Assembly (NCBI GenBank): GCA_900175165.2
Contig: FWWN02000655.1
Span: forward strand, 98,115 to 162,114
DNA: 64,000 nt
DNA from: Rhizomucor pusillus
Taxonomy: Eukaryota; Mucoromycota; Mucoromycetes; Mucorales; Lichtheimiaceae
Direction: 5' to 3'
Positions 1 through 11,184 of the stretch are shown piece by piece (within the stretch, counting starts at the first letter, position 1; every line of letters starts with the position of its first letter). Under the pieces are notes generated by a model. It saw only the letters and a list, made by a program, of their open reading frames with translations. It searched no databases and was not told the origin of the DNA. The position numbers were made by a program, and so were the translations under genes.

Positions 1-201
1 ATGACAAAAACGCAGCATCTCCAGAAACAACGACATACATGAATCTGCCGCCTGGCACTGACCTAGGCAATATCGGGCATTTGGGTCAGATTGGAGTGTT
101 TAGTGCGGGAAATTCATTGAGCGCAAGCATGCATCAAATTGCATTTTGGATATGTCTTGTGTATCTGCTTATCAAAACAATAAACAACTAGTTGGAGAGC
201 G

Positions 202-1651
202 CTAGTCCTTGGTATGCGGTACATCCCTTGGTCCGGTTAGGTGCGGTATGTAGTAGCACGGGTCTTGATAATGCTGGTAGTATGCAGCTGATACCTGTCC
301 GTAATCAGCTTGGGTGCATGGTGGCTGTTGTTGTGGTGGCGGTTGATGACCGTGAGAAGCAGTGCGATAAACATTCGCGGCATTCGCGGTCGTTTCTGTC
401 ATGTACGGATGTGTAAAAACAGGTGCCGCTGTAGCCTGCGGCGCGGAGTAGTAAGCATCTTGCTCGTACCCAGCATGATAATAGCCAGCAGGAGCAAGCG
501 CTGTGATGGGAACTGCATACCCGTTGCTTGCAGCTGTTACAGAAGCCGCATTGTTGTTATAGTACATGTCGTCTTCTTTGTACGGACTAAGTGGTGCGAC
601 CAAAGATCTTGGATTATTGGCTGCTGCTGCGCTTGTGCTGTTATTCATGGATACGGGCCTTTCACTGCTTGTAATCTCTGGCGACGAAGTGGCCGTCGTG
701 GCTGTTTGCGGACTCCGGTAGTACAAGAGATCTTCGTCGCCCTCACCGTATACGGATGCGGCACGCTGTCGTCGTTCGTCCTTGTTTCTCTTTCGTACAC
801 AAATGAATGCAATAAGACCTGTTAACGTAGTTGATATTCGCTCATTTACTATGTGTTTATATTTTCTTATGTAAAAGTCAAACCTAGCAAAGCAGCAAGT
901 AATGTGACCCCCACGACACCGCCGATCACGCCAACAGGAGACCTAGCTGGTTCCTCGCTGTTGCTAAGACCACTGCTGTCCCTGTCATCCGGAATTGTAG
1001 TTGCGTATGATCGATATGAAGTTGAAGTATACGTATAGAGCTTCCCATCTGCCGAAGTCGCTACAGCAACCACCGGTGTCGCGCTGGAGGTGGTAATTGT
1101 TCTATGTTTCTTTGTTGTACCCTCATCGGGCGAGCTTGTAGAAGCTGTTGCAGGGCTGCTGCTCGGTTGCTGTTTGTCAGTGTTATTAGGGCTGCTGGCG
1201 ATGGTGCTGGTGCTTTTATCGGAGCCACTATTATTGCTACTGTCGCTGCTATTATGGTTGCCGTTGCCGTTACTGTTTTTGCTGTCATTGGCGTTGCTGT
1301 CAGTAGATGGTTGGCTATTACTATTATTATTGTTCTGGTCCTCGCTCGGATTAGGGGATGGTGCATGCGGTTGCGATGCCGGTTGCGACTTTTCACTCGG
1401 TGACTATACGCGAGGCACTATGTCAGCTACCATTAGACTCGCATATATAATCCGTTGATACTTGCACTGCTTGTCGCTGGTGAAGATACGGAAGAAGCCG
1501 GTGCAGAGGGAGTCGCTGCATGCGAGGAGGATTCATCGGACGACAAAGCCGAAGAGGGTACAGAATCATGCGAAGGTTGAGGCGGTGGAGGATCATCGCG
1601 ATGGGTCTGCGGCCCGCTGATGATCGGGTCTAATATATCACCTATAACCAT
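202..1651 (-). CDS. Ser/Thr/Asn-rich single-pass membrane protein, surface-sensor-like
   Basis: Three exons can be followed on the minus strand. The N-terminal part is rich in Pro, Ser and Ala; the middle is a long Ser/Asn/Thr/Asp-rich stretch (about 1075-1400) typical of O-glycosylated fungal ectodomains. One hydrophobic segment follows (VGVIGGVVGVTLLAALLG, continued after an intron as LIAFICVRKR), with a stop-transfer basic cluster. The cytoplasmic tail (202-785) is rich in Tyr, Gln, Pro and Ala. The intron inside the membrane segment runs from about 887 back to about 823 with GT-AG ends. The first intron join (near 1406) is uncertain; an 86-nt intron fits the frame. No cleavable signal peptide is visible at the ATG at 1651, so a short upstream exon may be missing or the segment may be a reverse anchor. 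The layout resembles Mid2/Wsc-type sensors, but no cysteine-rich sensor domain is seen. Confidence 0.6.
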
Positions 1652-1878
1652 TAAATTGTCCACGATGAAAGAATAGAGTCAAAAGGAAAAAAAAAGAGAA
1701 AGAAAAATAAAAAAACTAGTAAGAGAAGGAGGGAGACGATGGACAAGGCGTCGAAAATAGACAGTTTGCTTCCCCCGCTTCCTCCTTCTCTGAATCTCGA
1801 GTACCCCTTGCTGGCGACCAATTCTTCTTCTTTTCTTTGTCCCGTATGGGCTAAATAAGCATTCTTCCAAAGCCGCTT

Positions 1879-3045
1879 TTATTGATTGGAATCCTCCTTG
1901 CTGCCTTTTGGATCATTTAATCCAAGCAGACTTTCCAGGTTATATTTTTTGAGTTCTACAAAGTCTTTCACAACAGACATCATGCAAATATTCTAAAGTT
2001 ACCGCGGTGAGCAAAACTACATCTTTAGAGTTGAAAATGCAGATATTAAGATCATATAAGATACCTGGCATATTTCTACAATAATAGACAGCTCCGGATT
2101 ACCCAGATCGACCTTGTGATCTTTACCAATCGTGGAAGCGATGGTTCTTATAACCTCACTTCGATCAATTTTTGTGCAATTCCTTACGCGGGCGACGATA
2201 GCAAACTGTATATCCATATATGAGCATGCAACTTTGTTATAGTTTTATTAATCAATTATGCGATTCTCAACTTACTGCTTTACTTGTAATTGATCCGTCT
2301 TCATTGGAAGTATTAAATTTAGGAGTAACAATTTGCCTCGCGACGCGTTCAATGTCATCCATATTGGCTTGACATGTCATTTCAACCGGAAGCAATCGTG
2401 ATACATAGCGAGTCTTCTTCACTTGATGTTTCTTCATATCCGTCAGGATGTGATGGACAAACTGTACGGGTTCCACCGGTGCCTTTGTTCGGATGAAGAT
2501 AACTGCAATGCAAAGTTAAGCATTGGGCTGACACCCAGTAATCAGAATTTCTAATCGCGTGTGCATGCATACCACAATCAAGATTCATTGGTATATTCGC
2601 AAAAATCTTGTTTTTCTTTCCCTCTTTGATGGCAGCCACTTCTTTGGCAATAGAAGCTTCCAGATCATCTTTTTGGTCGTCATTTTCATCGTCGCCGCTG
2701 GCCTCCAACTTTGCATCTGGATACAAGCTCTCGAGATACTAGGTCGGCAAAGGGTTTAGGAGCCGGCACCGATCGTGCGACTAGGGACTGTATTCACCTC
2801 ATTAAACAGATCAAGTACTTCCTTGGCAGCGCGATTCTCTCGACCACGGGTGCATGTCACCATCACTCCACTCATGTTTGGTTGCACCGAAAAGGACGAC
2901 TTCCCAGCATACCGTTCCTAAAGAACCTGTCAATCTTGAAAGAAGCTCCATATTTAATGCTAAGAATTGCCTTGGCGCAGTGGTACGTCTTTGATCGCTT
3001 GCGTTTGGATTCTGATTTTCCGGCGTGCTGTCGTTTTTGTGACAT
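1879..3045 (-). CDS. TAN1: THUMP-domain tRNA acetylation factor (Tan1/THUMPD1 family)
   Basis: Tan1 is the RNA-binding partner of the Kre33/Nat10 acetyltransferase that makes N4-acetylcytidine at position 12 of tRNA-Ser and tRNA-Leu. The read-through of several short exons gives a basic N-terminus (MSQKRQHAGKSESKRKRSK), a segment with MSGVMVTCTRGRENRAAKEV, the family stretch LEASIAKEVAAIKEGKK, FANIPMNLDC, then a THUMP domain (IFIRTKAPVEPVQFVHHIL, TRYVSRLLPVE, MDIQFAIVARVRNC) and the terminal MMSVVKDFVELKKYNL. All are in the order found in yeast Tan1 and human THUMPD1. The start at 3045 is the first ATG of the lysine/arginine-rich exon. The first intron has no in-phase GT donor; the best fit is a GC-AG intron of about 53 nt ending near 2932. 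The other introns are GT-AG. Confidence 0.88.
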
Positions 3046-3380
3046 TTGGCAGCGAAGAGGGAGTCAAAAGTCAAAAGATCAAAAAATTTGGGGTTTTCTT
3101 TCCTCCTGGTCTTTATATGTATTTCAAGCAAAAGAACATAATGAATTTTTGGAATATCTACTTGTCAAAGGGGAAGATAATACTACAAGGTCTGTTGAGC
3201 AAGTAAAAGAGAGAGAAATGGTGGTGGCGTATGTACGTGACAGAGAGAGAGAGTTAAGAAAGACGAAAGAAAGGATACGTAAAGTTGGGAGTGATGTGTG
3301 TAAAAGGTCGAATTTTTTTTTCAAATCTTCGAGTTTGTGTGTGTGCACGTGGTTGCAAAGTCGATAGTGCAGATACGACC

Positions 3381-4672
3381 TTATTTCTGAGCGGGAAGCA
3401 CAGTCAACTCTTTCTCTTGTACCTTGCCCTGGATAATTTCGAGCCAACCCTTGACCTTTTCGTAGACAACAAAGGTGACGGCCTGACCAGGAGCGACACG
3501 GAGGACACGAGGCGTGAGACCCTTGTAGAAAGCACGGAAGCCTTCCTTCTTGTAAATTTCAGAAGTGACAATGGTGAAGCGTTGCCATGCAGAGCCAGTG
3601 GACACGGATGATTTTTGGATACGGGTCTTGATGGTGTCGATAGGAGCATTGCAGCATGGACCTAAGAGAGAATCTTTGTCAGCTTTTTAAGGCGAGTAAC
3701 GGAGATTTCCGAACTTACCCATTGCACCCGAGATACCACCAATGACGAGCGTCTGGTAAGAGGGGAGTTCCTCGACGTCCTGGAGCTTCTTACCCCATTT
3801 CTTCAGTTCTTGGTAAGCAGTGAAGTTGGCGGCTTGGTTGGTTGCTACATTTATCACGGGGTAATGAGAAAAGTCTGATTTGTCTCACGCATGTATGCGG
3901 TCCATACCTTGTCTCAAGGCAGTCAGAGCGACACCCTTGTACAGGGCGCGGATACCTTCCTCCTTGATAATGGTATAGGCAGCGTGAGGTGCGTTGCGAT
4001 ACTTGGGGATATCCATAGGATCCGCCATGGAGTTGCGTTGAGCCTACAGCAATTCACGTGTCAGGACGTCATTCCATAGTGGGCGCAGCTTTGCTTCACA
4101 GCTTTGCTTTGCTGCTTACCTGCAGTCTGATCTTGATCAAGTCCATAGGAGAAACGACAAGTACAGCTTCGGTGGTACCGGCAGCAAGACCGGCTATGTA
4201 ACAGTTAATGACCGATCATCCTTGTCTCGCATCTGTTCATAGTTCTACTTACCAAAGAAGACGCCGGTTCTGCTGGTTTTGCCTTCTTCATCGGCGAGCC
4301 AGCCTTTGTACAGCTCAAACGAGCTGAAACGAATAGCCATCTTGGGCACGATACCGGCGATGACGGCACCGAGACCCTTGTAAAGGGCAAGGAAGGATTC
4401 GTTCTTTACAATTCTTACACCAACGCCAATGAAGCCTAGACGCTTGCCCTGAGAACAGCAAGGTTAGTAAGATAATGGACTATCGACGATCGTTTGGATG
4501 ATGTTTTGTTTTTGCCTACAGCAGCGTTTCTTTGAGCGTTTTTGGCAAGTTGCATTCTGACTTTGATGGTATCGAGAGGGTGACAAGTGCATGCTTCCAT
4601 GAAACCAGCAGTACCACCGGCGACCAAATGTGTGAGGAGGGGAGTCTTTTTACCGTCGTTGTTTCGGCTCAT
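3381..4672 (-). CDS. SFC1: Mitochondrial succinate/fumarate antiporter (Acr1/Sfc1-type carrier)
   Basis: A member of the mitochondrial carrier family (SLC25) that exchanges cytosolic succinate for matrix fumarate, linking the glyoxylate cycle to gluconeogenesis on C2 substrates. Three tandem carrier repeats are visible, each with its PxD/E-x-x-K/R signature: HPLDTIKVRMQL near the N-terminus, SPMDLIKIRLQAQR in the middle and APIDTIKTRIQK in the third repeat. The N-terminal HLVAGGTAGFMEACTCHP and the QRN after the second signature are characteristic of Acr1/Sfc1 rather than other carriers. The ATG at 4672 precedes SRNNDGKKTPLLTHL. The gene is split by at least four introns (around 4450-4515, 4195-4250, 4045-4120, 3845-3905 and 3660-3720). 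There is no presequence, as usual for carriers. The reading frame appears intact to the stop at 3381. Confidence 0.9.
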
Positions 4673-5008
4673 GATGTGAAGAAGGGGAAGGAAAGAAAGA
4701 TCAGGTTTAGAGACGCTGGCTGTGACATTTTATACAGTCCGCTTAAGTCATTTTCATATGCTCGCTTGAACTTGTTCGCCTAATCTTTTGAAGGCTGGGT
4801 GAGATCTCGAATTGACTTTATTGGCTCGCTTGATCAGCACTTTCGCTGGATTCCGAACCAAATTTGAGCACGTGCCGGTGGTGTCTCTAGATCTTGCTTA
4901 ACAAAAATCGCTTCATTTTCTTTAACTGCAAATTTAAACTTGGGAGCTTTGGAGGACTCAAAGTTGTTGATGGGTATGTAATCGAAAATAAGGGATATCC
5001 GCCATACT
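4673..5008. other. Intergenic interval upstream of the carrier gene
   Basis: About 335 nt with no convincing coding stretch. It should contain the promoter of the minus-strand carrier gene, whose ATG is at 4672. No TATA-like or repeat structure stands out to me. Confidence 0.5.
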
Positions 5009-5971
5009 TCATGGCAACAAACGCTGCATTGATTTTCTGATCATGATATGCGGCATTCCTTCATACCTGAAATAATTTCTTACTGGATTTGCAGCAAGAT
5101 CTATCTCATCGATGGATTCTGCAGTTTGATCCCATTCAGCGTGCATAACACGAATCCTTATACATTCCAAGCTTGATGTCCAAATATTCAGGGGCGGGCC
5201 GCCTCTAACTCGGATCCTGCTTGATAGTTCTCTTCCATCGGTATTGCGTAACTCCGCAACATCGTGGTTCAGCAGAATGCGGGGTAAACTCGGAACCATT
5301 CACATGCATTTGTTGAATTTTGGTAACACCGAAGCCCATTCCGCCCGATAAAATCCTTGTTATCAAACATTCTAAAAGAGGTGCACTCTCCCGGGAGAAG
5401 ACTTACAAAAGGGCTCATCTTTGTCATGGGGACCACTGTAAAGGTTCGGTGGCAATTCAAGACAGTGTAGCAGACTCTATCTGCTTTTTTGAAAGCTTAT
5501 TACCCTTCTTCCTCTAGTGTGCGCGGGGTGCCACAACCTTTTGCCGTTGGTCATTTTTTCTCAATGCACATCAAGAGTGCCGACGAGCAAACCGTTTATT
5601 TCTTTATACGAGATGAGTAATCGATATTTCCTTCTTTTCAATTGGTTCTTTTGGTCAAGTAATGACTGACCCACTGATAACCACAGCTCCACAACTTGCA
5701 ATATGCAAATCAATTCCGCACCATCGAAGAGCTCCATCATGACCAGATTTGCCATTATTCCGAGTTGAACCGCGTTTCCGTACCACTATGGTGACAGAGA
5801 AAAAGGGAAAAAGGAAATCTCACACAGGAAGGAGAGCATAACTTGCCGGAAAAAAAAAGTACAAATGGCCGTATGCTCCTCGCATGTAACTACCGCGATG
5901 GCTCCCGGCATCCAATAATAGGAATATGGCGAGGGTTGCAATACATCGAGCAGTTTTCTTTTTTCGTTCAT
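5009..5971 (-). CDS. Unresolved minus-strand gene or gene remnant
   Basis: Several minus-strand open stretches look protein-like and can partly be spliced. An ATG at 5971 opens an exon ending in CTFFFRQ with a GT donor; a clean intron of about 53 nt leads to WYGNAVQLGIMANLVMMELF. Further downstream are an exon containing EWFRVYP and a final open stretch with RVRGGPPLNIWTSSLECIR and RNYFRYEGMPHIMIRK, ending at 5009. I could not join the 5269-5460 and 5009-5299 pieces in one frame, and I do not recognise a domain. It may be a real gene with short exons, or a decayed one. The spacing between the carrier gene and the Chs4-like gene leaves room for a single gene here. Confidence 0.3.
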
Positions 5972-6594
5972 AGGTCACGCCTGGCCGTAATCTGGTTATG
6001 CCTGTGTATTAGATAAATGAAACATGCCCGTGGGAAAGGTGCGATCAAACGCCTATCGGCAAGTGCATCGAGAAGCCATTTAAAAAAAAACATTGCTAGG
6101 AGCAATATTTCAGGTCATGAGACAAAAAGGGCCGAGCTCCCTCGAGGGAAATTTTCTGCCAGCGCAAAGGCGCGATCTATGGACATTAGACTTGGCAAAC
6201 GGTCTCAATGCAAATCGCGGCAAGTGTGCGATACTCTGATGAAGATTTTCAATTCAAACCCGTACTGCTGCATTTGCTACTGTGCTTTATCATCGCTGTC
6301 AGATCCGCTAAATTATTCATGACTTTGCTGTGTTGTGCTCTCTAGCAAAGTATTCTTTTTCCCAGTTGTACAAGCGCATGCTAGGTTGCGATCCGAAGCA
6401 TATATTGAAGCATCATTTGTGTCCCAGCAAGAAGGAAAAAGCCATGAACAATTGCAAAATCTCGGGATAAGGGGTTGTTGAAGCAATCAATCGGAAATTT
6501 ACATCGAACTTGCCTTTGAGGTTTTGGCTCTTTCTAAATCGGCTTTACACCTAGATATGGACTCTTTCCATCTGTTATACCCGGCCCCGACAAT
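5972..6594. other. Intergenic interval, probably divergent promoter region
   Basis: About 620 nt between a minus-strand start (5971) and a plus-strand start (6595). A 101-codon Lys/Arg-rich open stretch at 6017-6322 on the plus strand has no recognisable domain and I do not call it a gene. Confidence 0.5.
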
Positions 6595-8229
6595 ATGAGC
6601 ATCGCAGCAAAAAACGACAACAACGGGCTGCCATCGGGGTCCAACGTTACTGATATGCAGCGTTTTCGCTTCAGTATGGAGCGAGCATTCGAGCCGGAGC
6701 ATCTTATAGGACAGGAATACAGACAGAAGACATATACAGCCCAGCAAAGTGGTAGCCAATGGTACTATGACGAATTCTCAGGGCTTTATCGGCTTCGAGC
6801 CCCATCTGCAAACAATATGGCCATTCACACGGTCGCCACTCCTCAGCGCCGACGATCACCAGCGAGACCGGAACCGCTGGATTCTTCTTTGACAAGCATA
6901 CTTGAAGCTGGCCGACCATGGCCAGCACTCGAGTCGTCAGTACAAGTGTATGGATGGATAGAGGAAGCAAGACATGACATGCACTTATCGCTCAAACTGT
7001 GTGCAATGCTGATGGATATGCAAGAAACAAGAGAAGGAATGATTCCGGAAACACCAAGCACGTTCCTTTCTGTAAGCGAAGACTCCTTTTGCAAGAGAAA
7101 AAACACAGATATACCTGCACACCTCGTAGCCTCGCGAGAGGCCTATCGGCTTCTCAAGCGACTGGCATCGACAATGACAAATAGAGAAGTATGCGGCGAA
7201 GCACAATACCTGCTAGGTACCTGTCACGGAACCGGAGCATTAGGTGTCCGTGTCGATCGCGAGCGTGCATTCATGTGGTACACTCAAGCATCAAAGCAAA
7301 ATCACTGTGAAGCTACATATCGCACAGCCGTGTGCTACGAGCTTGGTGTAGGCACTCGGAAAGACACTGGCCGGGCAGTCATGTTCTACCGCAAAGCAGC
7401 TCATCTAACACATGTTTCCAGCATGTACAAACTCGGCATTATCTTGCTAAGAGGCATGTATGGCCAAGCAGCACATCCGCGTGAAGCAATCAGCTGGCTG
7501 CAGCGTGCAGCTGCCGATGCATCCGTAAAAAATCCGCATGCGTTGCATACTCTCGCATTAATACAACTGCAGAACGAGTGCCTTGATACAAGTTTGATCG
7601 CCGACAAGCATTATGCAATCGATCTGCTGTGTCAGGCGGCGCTTTACAACTATGCACCGAGCCAGGTCGCTCTTGGTGAATGTTTCGAGCACGGCCGAGT
7701 CGTCCAACCAGATATCGCCACAGCTGCTTACTGGTACACGCGCGCTGCAGAAGCTGGCAACGCTGAAGCGGCATTGGCACTGTCAGGCTTATATCTAACC
7801 GGGGCCACCGGGATTCTTGAACAATCTGACCGCGAAGCTTATTTGTGGGCTCGGAAAGCAATAGCATTCGCCCTGGAGGAATACGAGCGCATAGGCGCAC
7901 AGAGATGGGCGCTTGCCAAGGCATATTTTGTAACTGGATATTACACCGAGCATGGCATTGGAGTGTTTATACAGTCAAAAGAGCTCGCCATGCAGCTGTA
8001 CCAAAAGGCAGCTGATCTCGGACATGCAACGGCATTCGATAAAATCGCCATGTATCACCTCGACCAGTCCTCTGCTGTGATCATCGACCAAGATGGCAGT
8101 GATGCAAACTATCATGATAATCGTTCCACGGGAAAGGAATCCCCTTGCAATAGAAGGCACCGAGAGAATGAAGTAGAAAACAATACCCCCAAAAATTATG
8201 ATAATACGCGCTCTTGTGCAATCATGTAG
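6595..8229 (+). CDS. SEL1-repeat protein with CaaX box, Chs4/Skt5-like chitin synthase regulator
   Basis: An intronless 544-codon gene. Residues from about 200 to 490 hold consecutive SEL1-like repeats, recognisable by phrases such as AVCYELGVGTRKDTGRAVMF, LGECFEHGRVVQPD, AAYWYTRAAEAGNAEAALAL and YYTEHGIGV. The protein ends in Cys-Ala-Ile-Met, a CaaX prenylation motif, preceded by a low-complexity Asn/Arg tail. SEL1 repeats plus a C-terminal prenyl anchor are the hallmark of yeast Chs4/Skt5 and its paralogue Shc1, which bind and activate a class of chitin synthases at the plasma membrane. The N-terminal 190 residues are poorly conserved. Function as a chitin synthase activator is inferred from architecture; other prenylated SEL1 proteins exist. 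The ATG at 6595 is the first in frame and matches the expected length. Confidence 0.82.
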   Translation: MSIAAKNDNNGLPSGSNVTDMQRFRFSMERAFEPEHLIGQEYRQKTYTAQQSGSQWYYDEFSGLYRLRAPSANNMAIHTVATPQRRRSPARPEPLDSSLTSILEAGRPWPALESSVQVYGWIEEARHDMHLSLKLCAMLMDMQETREGMIPETPSTFLSVSEDSFCKRKNTDIPAHLVASREAYRLLKRLASTMTNREVCGEAQYLLGTCHGTGALGVRVDRERAFMWYTQASKQNHCEATYRTAVCYELGVGTRKDTGRAVMFYRKAAHLTHVSSMYKLGIILLRGMYGQAAHPREAISWLQRAAADASVKNPHALHTLALIQLQNECLDTSLIADKHYAIDLLCQAALYNYAPSQVALGECFEHGRVVQPDIATAAYWYTRAAEAGNAEAALALSGLYLTGATGILEQSDREAYLWARKAIAFALEEYERIGAQRWALAKAYFVTGYYTEHGIGVFIQSKELAMQLYQKAADLGHATAFDKIAMYHLDQSSAVIIDQDGSDANYHDNRSTGKESPCNRRHRENEVENNTPKNYDNTRSCAIM

Positions 8230-9533
8230 ACCTTCTAGATCCGCTATCTCTTTTGTATTAACCACAATAATTAATGCTAATATGCTTGTTCCACTCTAGC
8301 CTCGCTTCTTCGAGGCGCAATACAACTCGCTCGTTTCGCGAGTTCGCCAAATCGCAAACCTCTGTGTCTCCAGCTAGATGATACCACACGCATTCTATCC
8401 AACGGTGTGACTGAGCTGTCAATATCATAGTCATACCGATGGACCGAAATCCTGTACACTGCTGTGAGGTTCAATATAATTTCTGAAGAATGTTACTGCA
8501 GACATACGGAGAGTCTTTAGAGAAATAGTGATGACCTAAGAGATACAGGTAAAGATACCAATTTTCCATCTCAACAGTACGGATTCCTTCTGTTACCCGA
8601 GAAATTTTCCAGGGGCGTAGAAGTGCACCATAATGAGAGTAGATTCTCATTTCATATGTTAGGATATGCTCTCTCTCTGTGCTCCCAAAGCTCCATTCTG
8701 CATTCGTGTCGCTCCTGCAAGCACAGCGCCGTCGAATTGCTGTCTATTCGGAGTGGTGCTCCCCATGATAACAATACTCACTGGTTGCTGTATTTTCAGG
8801 ATTGACTGGGCATAATCTGCTCGACCTACGGCTGTGGTCTGTTCGATTGCAATGCTTGCGCCGCGTCGACCGTATAATTTTTTAGAGTCTTGGATTAGAT
8901 ACAGTACTTGGCGCTTGCATCAAGTACCGCATATGTATTATCTTTTGTAAATAGCAGTGGAATGGGTTAAGGACATTATTGTATTGCACAGAGTTTTCCC
9001 CTTCTTGGTGTGTACTCCACGGAGTCCTTTGATGCTTTTCACATTAATTATTCGTAGTATTGGCAGGACTCAAACGGCATAACCTGCTGGTTATTCTGTT
9101 ATGATCTTTTCCACTGCAACGACCGCAGATAGCTTAAAGTGCCATAGTTCTCATACAAGGAGGAAAAACCACTGAGGTCCCTCTCCCCGGTTCTATTCAT
9201 TGGCAGCTTTTAGGAAGTTTTTTGACAGTTTCCAAAACTGCGATTTAGGCAGTTACATACACAAGTCCTTGTCGCCTTATTATTATTGATAATAGAAGAA
9301 GAAGGTTGATAATGAAAACAAAAGGGTAGTAAAAGAAGGATAATAAAGGCTGTGTTTCTTGATTCTAGAACTAAAGCCCAAAGCAGCTCCTATAAACAAC
9401 ATGTGGACAATAATCTCCTCGGTTTGCCCAGAGATAGCAGCGCATGATGACTTTATTGATGAATAAGAAGCGATGATTACAAAATAAGAGTGAGTGGAAT
9501 GATTAAGAGTGTGCAAAGAAGGTAATTGGTTGA
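8230..9533. other. Intergenic interval without recognised genes
   Basis: About 1.3 kb between two convergent genes. Only short open stretches are present (for example 9283-9516 on the minus strand), none with recognisable domains or conserved-looking sequence. A/T-rich purine runs occur around 9285-9345. No tRNA or repeat was recognised. Confidence 0.5.
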
Positions 9534-11184
9534 TTAGGGACAGAAGGTTGGTGACAAATTTATAATTGAAGTCCGTGTAGTTTCCATAAAGTGTAGGACA
9601 TCTGACGCTCGTGGACGCTTTGTATAGTCATTATCAAGACAACGGAGCAAAATTGGGAGTAGGCAGGAATACATTGATGGTATCTGCATTTCATTCAGGG
9701 TAACTTGGCCTTTCTCATCGCGCATAAGGATCGTTTTACTAAACTCTTCATCAGACAAATGAGGCATCAATGTTTCCAGTACATTCAGTGCGGCCATAAA
9801 TACGTCTGATTCTTTGCAAAAAATGCTGCCGTCAAGCGTTTCTATTTTACCAGTTATAAAATTGGTGATATGTAGCAAATGAGTTGGCCAAACCCTTACC
9901 TGGTGCCGCGACACTTTTGGTCCAAAAGACCAAGAGAATTTCCAGGTCGCATATTTCGTCATCGCCCACGGTTACACATAATCTTCCAATGCATAACAAT
10001 GAGATAAAACGATCGTCTCACAAAATAAGATTCAAAGTTACCCGAAGTCCGTCAGCCACGTCGAGCCCATCGTGTCGATAAGAATGTTTCTAGCTTTAGA
10101 TCAACCATACCAATATTGAGCTTATGGGTATCTGTGAGTGATGCAAAGATACAAGAGGCTATTTGCACTACTTCTATTAAACGGAAAGGCATACCTTGCA
10201 TAGACGTTAGATTAGCAACTGTTTGCATATTCTGCCAGGGATGTCACCCACTTTTGACGCTTCTCCATATAATCACGCAGATCACCAATGTGGAAATATC
10301 TTTGAATAAATAGAGATCAGGTGTATTCCTCTTATACGGTCGGATAGGTTGATCATAGTCTGGCAAGCCTTTTGGTGAATCGATGAAGTAGATATGCTGC
10401 GGTTTACATTCAAGCAGGCCTATGTACATGTTTGTGTAACGGCATGGAGATAGCCTCGATGCAAATGTCAGTTCTCGTGCTATTGTATGTTTGAAAGTCT
10501 CTATATTTTGCGACATCCTTCGAAGCTTGACAGCAACATTCAAGCCCTTGTATTGCGCCAGCGCCACCAGCCCGTTCTGTCCTTCTCCTAAAGGTCGCGT
10601 GCGTACAAGTCTGAAGCCCGTTGCGCTGATCCTTAATGGATAGTTTTCAATAGTGTATTCTTCCTCCTCGTCGTAAAATTTATCGTGATAGTCGTTTGTT
10701 GATGATTTTGAGAGCATCGAGGAGCGGGAGGATACGGATGAGCGGCCAGAGAAGCGTGTTGAATAGGGAAGAGACGTAAGCGAGTCAGCAACGGTTGATT
10801 CTTCTTCCAATGTTTGCGAGTTTATCCCTTTGACGCGTACTACCCTTTTCATAGCAGACTTGCATGTAGAAGAAGACTTGCTGTAGGTCTTAAGCGTGGC
10901 CTTTTCCCAGGAGTCTTTGGATACTCTGTCTTGATCGGTTTCAAAAGATATTCTTCACATTCCTGTCCCTGTTTCGATCGTCGCCAATTCGTAAATCGTC
11001 GTACGTTCGTTACACCCGATTGCATTGGCTCAATGCCCTTTCCAACTAGGTTTTCCAACGCCTTTACAAAGATCCCGCATTCTGCACGTGTGTAACTCGG
11101 TTTTGCTGGTATGATCAAGTATGCGGGCAGTCCAGGTACTGCGCGATGTTGATGCAGTGAAGACGCGGACACAGGAGCAGACAA
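9534..11184 (-). pseudogene. Protein kinase-like gene interrupted by one-base frameshifts
   Basis: Protein kinase landmarks occur in the right order on the minus strand: glycine loop LGEGQNGLVALAQYKG, VAVKL with the ATP-binding Lys, helix C TFKHTIARELTFAS, hinge region DLYLF...GDLRDYMEKRQ, a catalytic-loop equivalent VDLK...RNILID, TDFG, an AAPE motif after a clean intron, and SDVFMAALNVLE. The N-terminal region is Ser-rich and acidic. The stretch from about 10305 to 10095 changes frame three times: near the hinge (around 10302), within the helix D-E linker (around 10220) and between DLK and RNILID (around 10100). Each change is explained by a single missing or extra base, with no credible intron. 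The catalytic loop lacks the usual HRD. The introns at the DFG and APE positions are well formed, so this was a functional spliced gene. I call it a probable pseudogene; very short introns or sequence errors are alternatives. The N-terminal exon at 10849-11184 may also be out of frame. Confidence 0.6.
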
